Source: Leptospiraceae bacterium
Lineage (GTDB): Bacteria; Spirochaetota; Leptospiria; Leptospirales; Leptospiraceae
Reading direction: 5' to 3'
NCBI GenBank assembly: GCA_027485405.1
Contig: JAIXRB010000034.1
Location: 1 to 13,120 of the forward strand
DNA length: 13,120 nucleotides
A program made the translations under genes and the position numbers. A model generated the notes under the pieces. It made no database searches, was not told the origin of the DNA, and saw nothing but the letters and a program-made list of their open reading frames with translations. Of this stretch, positions 7,930-13,120 are shown piece after piece. Position 1 is the first letter of the stretch, and the number at the start of each line of letters is the position of its first letter.

Positions 7930-8509
7930 TTTTGTTGAACTTTTCCTCGATATTCGGTTGAATTTCTTTCAATATCATTAATTTTTTATCGGCCAAATAA
8001 AAAATTCCGGGAATCTTGAATTCGAATAAATGAGTGCGTGCTTCAATGGGGAATATGTTCTTTGTATTGCCAAAATTTTTAATTAACTTTTCACGTGATA
8101 GATTTGGATCAGTGATGCCAGTATAGAAGGGAATATGTCCACCCTCAGAAGAGAAAATGTATGGTTGATACATATCAATCTCTAATCTATTGCCACTGAA
8201 AATAAAGAATCCTGACTTACTTTTGTTATTAAAGAGTTTGAATTCAGCTTTAGTAAGAAATATCCCTCCATTTAATTTCGATAACAAATTAGTTTCATGA
8301 GTAGAAATTGGAGATAATAACAAAACTGGTCCATCACAGTCTGAATAATCTTTAATTTCGTAGATCTCACCATTTTTTATGAGGTCTTCTCTGATATCTT
8401 CAAAGCAGATGTAACTATTTGGCTTGCCGCAACTTAATAAAATTTGAAAATTAATTAATAAAAGGATAAAATCTCGCACCCTTGATTTTGTTTTTTTGCA
8501 ATACTTCAT
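7925..8509 (-). CDS. Small lipoprotein, third gene of the minus-strand toxin cassette
   Basis: A 194-residue protein of unknown function. A signal segment, FILLLINFQILLSC, ends in a lipobox with Cys27, so it is probably membrane-attached on the periplasmic side or at the surface. No catalytic motif is recognised; the mature part is hydrophilic with scattered aromatic residues. With the ATG at 8509 it overlaps the preceding immunity-like gene by 59 bases. A GTG at 8479 would still keep the signal peptide and shorten the overlap to 29 bases, and either start is possible. The last codons and the stop lie inside the 54-bp repeat, so the C-terminal residues may be supplied by the repeat. Its position after toxin and immunity suggests an accessory or second immunity protein, or a remnant of another cassette. 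That is inference. Confidence 0.7.
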   Translation of the reverse strand: MKYCKKTKSRVRDFILLLINFQILLSCGKPNSYICFEDIREDLIKNGEIYEIKDYSDCDGPVLLLSPISTHETNLLSKLNGGIFLTKAEFKLFNNKSKSGFFIFSGNRLEIDMYQPYIFSSEGGHIPFYTGITDPNLSREKLIKNFGNTKNIFPIEARTHLFEFKIPGIFYLADKKLMILKEIQPNIEEKFNKR

Positions 8510-9233
8510 AAAAACTCTTAGATATGATAGGCATTCGATAAGTAGTTTTTATCGACAAAAAAAGTTCCTTAGTCAAAAAAAAGTTTAAACGATTTCTAAC
8601 GGGTGCGTAACCACTGAAATGTATATGATAATCAAATTTGCAAAAGTACTGCGAACCTAATTTTATTCTCTCATGATCAGTTTTTAACTCATCATTTGCA
8701 ACTCCTTCAGGTAATAACTGAACAATGTTATCTCTGACCTTTTTTCTATTTCCATCCATTACACGTCGACATTGAATGTCTAAGGGTTTTATATACTTTT
8801 CATAAGTTAAAATATCACAAAAGATTAAACTGGGAAGCCATGCCATACCAAACAAGCCAGTAATTTGCTTAGGAATATCTGTTGCTGCTACATCATTTAC
8901 CTGATTAAATATTTGGATATTTTCATTAATAAAACTATTACCGAATATATCGCGAAGATAACTTTTTTCTGGTGACGGATAACCTTTTTGGTTGGATAGT
9001 TCGAGATAAAAAAAGTCTGCCTTATTCATTTCTGCATTTGAATACTCAACAATTCTAATTGGAGAATCATTGTATCGAGATAAGATTATCTTTTTTTTTT
9101 CAAAATGTTCATCATTCTCAAATAACACAATGACTTCTCCTATGCTTTCATACTCAGGTGCTAAACCTAGGAATAATCTTTTTTCATTCGTTAACTTTGA
9201 ACCTGCGACAAAATATCGATAACCTTTCCGCAT
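8451..9233 (-). CDS. Probable immunity protein (Imm43/Imm11-like) for the adjacent toxin
   Basis: A 260-residue soluble protein without signal peptide or membrane segment, hence likely cytoplasmic. Its ATG (9233-9231) shares one base with the toxin stop codon (TAATG), the tight coupling expected of a toxin-immunity pair. The C-terminus, ISKSFYEVLQKNKIKGARFY, resembles the end of DUF1629/Imm11/Imm43-type immunity proteins, where a (V/I)S..F...L....I.G..F.P pattern is common. The N-terminal half has no recognised motif. The likely role is to bind and block the nuclease-like toxin in the producing cell. The pairing is strongly suggested by position, but the family assignment is tentative and was made by eye. 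Confidence 0.65.
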   Translation of the reverse strand: MRKGYRYFVAGSKLTNEKRLFLGLAPEYESIGEVIVLFENDEHFEKKKIILSRYNDSPIRIVEYSNAEMNKADFFYLELSNQKGYPSPEKSYLRDIFGNSFINENIQIFNQVNDVAATDIPKQITGLFGMAWLPSLIFCDILTYEKYIKPLDIQCRRVMDGNRKKVRDNIVQLLPEGVANDELKTDHERIKLGSQYFCKFDYHIHFSGYAPVRNRLNFFLTKELFLSIKTTYRMPIISKSFYEVLQKNKIKGARFYPFIN

Positions 9234-9805
9234 TACCGAGAAAACTCCTTCATCGCTGCTTCTTTTAATTTAGGAAAATTCTCATATATGTTTTCAGCTG
9301 CTTTTCTCACTGTTTTCGCGTCCGTTGTCGTACCATAAGGTATTGCTTTTCTCCATGCATTGGTAAATTCTAGGTGTTCTGCTTTCGTTAAAACGGCAGA
9401 ACTATATTCTTTCGTATTCTTTGTACCCTCAAGAATTCCTGCAAATCTTTTCTCTATGAGATGGTGAACCTCGATACCTAAATCCTTCGCTTTTCCTTTA
9501 GTTGCTGCCTTTAGTTCTTTGTCTGTTTTGATGCCATACTCGCCTGCATGTTGCAGACCATCTATTAATTCACTAGACGACTGCTGAATTATTTTTTTGT
9601 TTTTTATTGCAATTTCGGTTACTTCTTTTCCTATTTTACTGGCCATAGCCAGGTCGCCGACTATAGGTACCATTGCCGCTGAGCTAATTGCTGCGTCGGT
9701 CCAAGTCCCTGTACCGACACCCAGCTTTGCTTCAGTCGCGTTATAAACAACATTCACTGCATCAGGGAAAATACCCAAACCTGGAAATACACCTGCTACA
9801 TCCAA
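9233..9805 (-). CDS. Orphan C-terminal polymorphic toxin with HNH/EndoVII-like double-His motif
   Basis: About 190 residues that look like the detached tip of an Rhs/polymorphic toxin rather than a complete gene. The frame is open from 9820 and begins GLHYALDVAGVFPGLG, a typical pre-toxin sequence found just after the toxin core; an in-frame TAA (9823-9821) precedes it. The only starts are weak: TTG at 9805 with no clear ribosome binding site. A hydrophobic Ala/Val-rich segment (SSAAMVPIVGDLAMA) is followed by a Lys-rich nuclease-like domain with LGIEVHHLIEKRF (His114, His115, Glu118). Further on come KAEHLEFTNAWR and IPYGT, where His and Asn could complete a metal-dependent HNH/EndoVII-type site. 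The probable target is nucleic acid. The stop overlaps the immunity gene start. It may be silent unless recombined onto a core gene. Confidence 0.68.
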   Translation of the reverse strand: MDVAGVFPGLGIFPDAVNVVYNATEAKLGVGTGTWTDAAISSAAMVPIVGDLAMASKIGKEVTEIAIKNKKIIQQSSSELIDGLQHAGEYGIKTDKELKAATKGKAKDLGIEVHHLIEKRFAGILEGTKNTKEYSSAVLTKAEHLEFTNAWRKAIPYGTTTDAKTVRKAAENIYENFPKLKEAAMKEFSR

Positions 9806-9817
9806 AGCATAGTGTAA

Positions 9818-10261
9818 TCCTTATCATTGGAAGGGATAGGAGTTTTTGGAGGAACCGTTGATTTAGTAGGTAATTATACAAGCGTTACAGAAAGAGGTAT
9901 ATTTGGACAGAAAGAAAAAGGTTAATTCTCTTCAGTAGGACTTGATAGAGGAATGTCAGCAGTTTCTGGTAGCATTGGCTTGACAAATATTAACTTGAAT
10001 GGATCAAATCGCAGTGATTTTTTAAAAAACCCAATGTCTACTTTAGAATATTGCGGTAGGTTACTTGCAGGAGGTTGTGGGGGTTTTGTCGTCGGGGACG
10101 ATCAGCCATTTGTAGGAACGACTATTTCAATTGGTTTTGGCTTGCAATATCCACCTGTTGGTACAAAATTTGTATATATAAATACTTCCCTACCAAGCTC
10201 ATATAGAACATATGGAGAAACAAATGAATTTTATATCACTTCTAGAAAAGGAAAGAAATAA
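9818..10261 (+). pseudogene. Gly-rich toxin-like tail interrupted by one stop codon
   Basis: The frame is open from 9818 to TAA 10259-10261, except for a single TAA at 9923-9925. The first part reads LEGIGVFGGTVDLVGNYTSV and ends in FGQKEKG; after the stop it resumes FSSVGLDRG and reaches ATG 9953. The piece 9953-10261 (102 residues) is rich in Gly, Ser, Asn and Thr, with SIGLTNINLNGSN, LLAGGCGGFVV and PPVGTKFVYIN. The continuous style on both sides of the stop suggests one ancestral C-terminal toxin domain with a point mutation or a short indel. No family is recognised. There is no signal, core or ribosome binding site, as expected for an orphan tip. Its stop overlaps the next start as TAATG, like the other cassette, so the following lipoprotein is its probable partner. 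A membrane or envelope target would fit a lipoprotein partner, but this is a guess. Confidence 0.5.
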
Positions 10262-11025
10262 TGAAGTACTTCCTAATTTTTAGCTTAATACTTCTAGGAT
10301 GCCAGAAGGAAGAATCAACTGGTTTAGAAAGAAATAATTATATTTTGAATCATTACATTAATCTAGTAAATAAAAATGATCTAATAAGTGCCTATAAGAT
10401 GCTTAGTCGTGAAAATAATCGGGATTTGTATTTTGTAAATTTCTATAAAGGAATGAAAGATTTTAAGTATTTTTTTTCAAAAGGTTATTATTACAGCGAA
10501 ACTTTCCATGACTCAAATTATTCTTTTTCAAAAGGAAGAACATATACATCTCAATATAGATTTTATTATTATGATGAGATTACTAAAAAATCAGTTTTAA
10601 GGGTTATAATTGTTAAGGGAAATAAGTACTTTTATCGGGTAGACTATGATAGAGTTAAGTACATAGAGAATTTACCTAATAATAACGTAAGAAATAATTC
10701 TTATAACTTTAATAAAACAAATATTCAGTTAAATATTTTAAATTTAAATATTTTTAATGACTGTGTTATAATAAATTTATATAATATTAAAAATTTGGCA
10801 GGCTCAAATTACAATGATTTGGAACTTTCTAAATTGATAAAAGGTAATTTAAAATTATTGGAAAAAAGAGAGCTTGATAATAATGATTTATATATATTTA
10901 ATAATTCCAATTTTGATGGACTAATAATTGAAATCAAAGGTTCTAATGAAAATAAAATAATTCAAGCATATAAAATTGAATTGAGTGAAATACAAGAAAT
11001 AAAAGAATTTTGTTTTTGTAAATGA
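10261..11025 (+). CDS. AT-rich lipoprotein, probable immunity protein of the plus-strand cassette
   Basis: A 254-residue protein with a short signal peptide (MKYFLIFSLILLGCQK, lipidated Cys14), placing it in the membrane facing the periplasm. The mature part is unusually rich in Asn, Tyr, Lys, Ile and Phe, and the DNA is far more AT-rich than the efflux or MORN genes, which suggests a different origin. The first 90 residues after the signal (LNHYINLVNKNDLISAYKML onward) resemble a DUF4878/NTF2-like start, but this is weak. The rest is unassigned. Its ATG shares a base with the stop of the Gly-rich toxin-like frame, and the common 54-bp repeat begins 26 bases after its stop. By position it is the immunity gene; a lipid-anchored immunity protein would act against a toxin working in the envelope. 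Confidence 0.7.
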   Translation: MKYFLIFSLILLGCQKEESTGLERNNYILNHYINLVNKNDLISAYKMLSRENNRDLYFVNFYKGMKDFKYFFSKGYYYSETFHDSNYSFSKGRTYTSQYRFYYYDEITKKSVLRVIIVKGNKYFYRVDYDRVKYIENLPNNNVRNNSYNFNKTNIQLNILNLNIFNDCVIINLYNIKNLAGSNYNDLELSKLIKGNLKLLEKRELDNNDLYIFNNSNFDGLIIEIKGSNENKIIQAYKIELSEIQEIKEFCFCK

Positions 11026-11033
11026 CTTACTTT

Positions 11034-11051
11034 GGTACTGTCCAAATTTTT
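11034..11051 (+). repeat. Extra truncated copy of the repeat's inner end
   Basis: GGTACTGTCCAAATTTTT at 11034-11051 is directly followed by GGTAGTGTCCAATTTTTTT at 11052, so the inner end of the right repeat is duplicated in tandem with few differences. The left copy (7876-7929) has no such duplication. It could be a duplicated recombinase-binding site or a slippage product. Confidence 0.75.
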
Positions 11052-11105
11052 GGTAGTGTCCAATTTTTTTCGCAAAAATCGTATAACAAAAACTCATTCC
11101 GATAG
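11052..11105 (+). repeat. Right copy of 54-bp inverted repeat bounding the toxin island
   Basis: It matches the reverse complement of 7876-7929 at 51 of 54 positions; the three differences are single substitutions. It lies between the stop of the plus-strand lipoprotein (11025) and the converging stop of the next gene (11112). The centre, TTTTTTTCGCAAAAATCG, could form a weak A-T hairpin, but there is no GC-rich stem, so it is not a convincing terminator. Confidence 0.92.
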
Positions 11106-11111
11106 ATCGGA

Positions 11112-11663
11112 TTAGTAACTTTTATCTGTTACGTTTATCCCCACTTTAGCGAGAGGACGATACTCTGCTTTTTCAGGGTAAAGCAAATAGAATTGAAACG
11201 ATTCGGGCTTAGAAACAATGGGAATTTCAAAAACTAAGGTTCTTTTAACAGGCTCTCCCCGTTGCACCGCAATGTCTTTGAAGGCGGCGAAGCCTTTCTG
11301 CGCTGTATAGATTCGAGTAAAGGCATCCGCTACACTCCCCCACCCTTCCCGCGAATACCCGACATAGAGAGGCAGATACTTTTCTTTTTTTGTATCCCAA
11401 AGTTCGGTGTTCATTGGGGAAATGGTTTGGGTTTCGTTCGAAGGATTCGAAAATTCCATTTTTATTACGATGAGTCTCTTACTCTTATCCTTACTATAGT
11501 ATTCCCCCAAGAATTCGATACGAACTGACTTTGGATTTTCTAAGTCCTCCATTCGGATCTCTATCGGGGATTCCAAAATGATCCTACTCTGTTTTTGCCC
11601 AGATTGGCATCGAATGACAAGGAAACAAATAACTAGTAAAAAAAAGAACTTAAAAATCTGCAT
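11112..11663 (-). CDS. Lipoprotein with DUF4352-like beta domain, last gene of the MORN operon
   Basis: An 183-residue lipoprotein. The start at ATG 11663 is chosen because it gives a compact signal peptide, MQIFKFFFLLVICFLVIRC (Cys19). The frame is open to 11735, but a start there would add an unlikely second hydrophobic stretch and overlap the upstream gene further. The mature part has a predicted all-beta pattern: KSVRIEFLGEYY, LIVIKMEFSNPSNE, TELWDTKKEKYLPLY and, near the end, RGEPVKRTLVFEIP and FQFYLLYP. This order (a strand with N.S.E, a described-in-detail ligand face, then a late P....LVFEIP strand) resembles DUF4352/Telomeric-repeat-like Ig domains. Function is unknown. It overlaps the upstream lipoprotein gene by 14 bases, which suggests coupled translation. 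Confidence 0.78.
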   Translation of the reverse strand: MQIFKFFFLLVICFLVIRCQSGQKQSRIILESPIEIRMEDLENPKSVRIEFLGEYYSKDKSKRLIVIKMEFSNPSNETQTISPMNTELWDTKKEKYLPLYVGYSREGWGSVADAFTRIYTAQKGFAAFKDIAVQRGEPVKRTLVFEIPIVSKPESFQFYLLYPEKAEYRPLAKVGINVTDKSY

Positions 11664-12165
11664 GGGCAAAACACTTAAACCTATCCGTAAAATTCTTAAA
11701 ATAAATATGATAAAAACCCAATAAATCTTCCTCACCCATTTGCTCGGGCTTTACCTTCCAAACCCATGGATTCCAATCATTAGGTTCTTGGCCTTTTGAA
11801 AAGCAAAAAGCATACACATCTCCGCTTTCCCCATCAAGTTCAACACTCTTAAAGTCTAAGGATTTGAATTTGTTAGTTTGGATTCGATAGGCAAAAGAAT
11901 GCTTCCCAGGAAGAACCTGGACTACCCTATTGTTGGTTGCTTGGAAATAGTCTAGGTTAACCCCATTGGGAACGAACAGACCGTCTACTTTGTAAACCCG
12001 GATGGAATGAGGCAAAACAATTCGCACCACCTTATTTGCATCCAGTTCTCCTCGGCTGTAGTGCGTTCGAATCTGTTCATAAGGGAAGCAATTTAACAGG
12101 AAAAAACAGATCCCCAATGAGATCAAAAAAAGGAATCTATTTCTTTTGAAGCAGTTGTGGTGCAT
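11650..12165 (-). CDS. Lipoprotein of unknown function, middle gene of the MORN operon
   Basis: A 171-residue lipoprotein. ATG 12165 is preferred because it is followed at once by a signal peptide, RFLFLISLGICFFLLNC (Cys26); a start at 12327 would put 54 charged residues in front of it and overlap the MORN gene by almost 200 bases. The mature part includes VVQVLPGKHSFAYRI, an LPG.H motif found in small bacterial lipoproteins in which a beta hairpin ends the domain, then VYAFCFSKGQEPNDWNPWVW. No enzyme motif is seen. It overlaps the MORN gene by 29 bases and the next lipoprotein by 14, so all three are probably made from one transcript and may work together at the envelope. Confidence 0.75.
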   Translation of the reverse strand: MHHNCFKRNRFLFLISLGICFFLLNCFPYEQIRTHYSRGELDANKVVRIVLPHSIRVYKVDGLFVPNGVNLDYFQATNNRVVQVLPGKHSFAYRIQTNKFKSLDFKSVELDGESGDVYAFCFSKGQEPNDWNPWVWKVKPEQMGEEDLLGFYHIYFKNFTDRFKCFAHADF

Positions 12166-12769
12166 CGTTTTTCCATTCACCTGTGAAAATGACCTTTCCT
12201 TCTTTAGAAACGAGAGTCCCTTTCCCCGCTCTTTTGCCAACCGCCCAATCACCGATATATTTAGATCCATCATCATATATATAAATGCCACTTCCTTCAT
12301 AAATGATTCCAGTTTTGTAAATTCCAATTAATTTCGTTTTCTCGCCCAAACTAAGGATACCTTTTCCTTCGGGCTCACCATCTATAAAATCAGCTTCCAA
12401 TTCGGTTTGATCAGGCCATATATATCTTCCATGGCCGTTCTTTTTGTTATTTCTAAATTCGCCTTGGTAAACTGCCCCATTCTGATAGTAAAAGGTTCCC
12501 TTTCCACTTTTAATCCCTGCCTTCCAAAAACCCTCAAATTTGTCTCCAGAAGGAAGATTGATTACACCAAACCCATCAAACTGACTATCCACAAAGTTCC
12601 CTGAATATATAGTTTGATCGCTAAATTCCAATGATCCAAATCCATTTTTACAATTGCCATAAACGCACTTGGGAGAGCGGATCAGATTGCGAATTCCGAT
12701 TCCGAGAAACACGATTAGCAGTAGCGCAAAAAATGCCAAAGTTAGTTTTTTTTTATTTAGATTTCTCAT
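12137..12769 (-). CDS. Membrane-anchored MORN-repeat protein
   Basis: A 210-residue protein with an N-terminal hydrophobic anchor (LTLAFFALLLIVFLGIGI, about residues 9-26) and no lipobox at its end, followed by about seven MORN repeats to the C-terminus. Examples are YSGNFVDSQFDGFGVINL, FEGFWKAGIKSGKGTFYY, YQGEFRNNKKNGHGRYIW and YIGDWAVGKRAGKGTL. The fourth and fifth copies are degenerate (LEADFIDGEPEGKGIL, LIGIYKTGIIYEGSGIYI). MORN repeats form extended beta hairpins used for lipid or protein contacts. In bacteria they are mostly of unknown function. The short Cys pair before the repeats (CVYGNC) is shared by many Leptospira-type MORN proteins, from memory. It is the first gene of a three-gene minus-strand operon. 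The ribosome binding site is poor (AAAGAAAGAAGTG upstream of ATG 12769). Confidence 0.88.
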   Translation of the reverse strand: MRNLNKKKLTLAFFALLLIVFLGIGIRNLIRSPKCVYGNCKNGFGSLEFSDQTIYSGNFVDSQFDGFGVINLPSGDKFEGFWKAGIKSGKGTFYYQNGAVYQGEFRNNKKNGHGRYIWPDQTELEADFIDGEPEGKGILSLGEKTKLIGIYKTGIIYEGSGIYIYDDGSKYIGDWAVGKRAGKGTLVSKEGKVIFTGEWKNDAPQLLQKK

Positions 12770-12867
12770 TTACAAACACTTCTTTCTTTGTCTAAATTCT
12801 CAAAGCATTTTCGTTGTTAATACCTATGATTTACGAAAACGACTGACGCAACCTTCTTTTGCCCTTC
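12770..12867. other. Short non-coding leader upstream of the MORN operon
   Basis: The promoter for the three-gene operon should lie here, reading leftwards. A TTGCGT-like box with a TAGGTATTAA-like box about 19 bases later can be found on the minus strand, but the spacing and match are too poor to call. No riboswitch or strong hairpin is visible. The palindrome TTCCTAAGGAA at 12865-12875 sits at the neighbouring frame's stop. Confidence 0.3.
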
Positions 12868-13086
12868 CTAAGGAAAAATAGGAGACTCTCTCTCTTCAAT
12901 TCCTAAGAACCTTCTAACTTCTGACCTAAATGTTTTGTAACTCAGTCGAGTATTCTTAGCATTGTTCCTTAAAAGCCATTGCCGAGAATTTATTTTTATC
13001 CCGATACCAAAACTTGACAGAATCGTAATGGGTCTTCGAATAGAATTGAGATATGAAATCTTTATCAAATTCTTTAGCTTCTCTTC
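12868..13086 (-). CDS. Doubtful short frame at the window edge
   Basis: The frame is open from after TAA 13089-13087 to a stop at 12868. It codes for up to 72 residues, with only a TTG start at 13068. The product is basic (RRPITILSSFGIGIKINSRQ, then TFRSEVRRFLGIEERESP) and has no recognised domain. The protein-like second half makes it worth listing. The lack of ATG or ribosome binding site, and the stop just upstream, suggest either a decayed gene or a chance frame. Confidence 0.25.
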   Translation of the reverse strand, partial: EEKLKNLIKISYLNSIRRPITILSSFGIGIKINSRQWLLRNNAKNTRLSYKTFRSEVRRFLGIEERESPIFP

Positions 13087-13120
13087 TTATATCTTATCAT
13101 TCAGAATTTTGTTCCTCTTC

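Noticed and set aside
7876..11105. attC-like integron recombination sites in the 54-bp repeats
   Set aside because: GTTATAC does not fit the GTTRRRY core and no paired R/L boxes or integrase gene are seen; simple inverted repeats explain the data better.
11052..11105. Bidirectional transcription terminator between converging genes
   Set aside because: The only stem is TTTTT/AAAAA around CGC, without GC pairs; too weak to call.
11664..11735. Longer start (11735) for the DUF4352-like lipoprotein
   Set aside because: It would put an extra hydrophobic stretch before a complete signal peptide and extend the overlap with the upstream gene.
1..13120. CRISPR arrays, tRNA or rRNA genes
   Set aside because: No regularly spaced short repeats and no recognisable tRNA or rRNA sequence were seen on either strand.

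Overview
The window looks like part of a spirochaete chromosome, most likely Leptospira. This is inferred from the AT-rich composition, the many small lipoproteins with relaxed spirochaete-type lipoboxes, an NHL-repeat lipoprotein with a Thr/Gly-rich linker, and a MORN protein in an operon with two lipoproteins. No species can be named from the sequence alone.

Region 1 (1-5446) is the end of a copper/silver efflux operon: the C-terminal part of a TolC/CusC-like outer-membrane channel, a CusB-like lipoprotein adaptor carrying an N-terminal heavy-metal-binding domain, and a full-length CusA-like RND pump with the methionine triad of Cu(I)/Ag(I) transporters. The genes are tightly spaced and would form one cell-envelope-spanning export complex. 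Behind cusA lies a decayed reading frame that looks like a DUF305 (CopM-type) metal-resistance protein.

Region 2 (5468-7875) is scarred. An NHL-repeat protein gene on the minus strand has lost its 5' end close to an IS481-family insertion sequence (transposase 6258-7439, imperfect inverted repeats around 6194-6230 and 7442-7478). The next 400 bases hold only short, broken minus-strand coding fragments.

Region 3 (7876-11105) is the most interesting part. Two 54-bp inverted repeats that match at 51 of 54 positions enclose two head-to-head polymorphic-toxin cassettes without any Rhs/toxin core gene. The minus-strand cassette is a C-terminal toxin with a double-histidine, HNH/EndoVII-like nuclease motif, a probable Imm43/Imm11-like immunity protein and a lipoprotein. 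The plus-strand cassette is a Gly-rich toxin-like tail interrupted by one stop codon, followed by a very AT-rich lipoprotein that is the probable immunity partner. In both cassettes the toxin stop and the next start overlap as TAATG, both open frames begin within the same few bases (about 9818-9820), and both end in the same repeat. This looks like displaced toxin/immunity tips held in a repeat-bounded unit.

Region 4 (11112-12769) is an ordinary minus-strand operon with overlapping genes: a membrane-anchored MORN-repeat protein, then two lipoproteins, the last resembling DUF4352-type domains. A short doubtful frame occupies the right edge (12868-13086).
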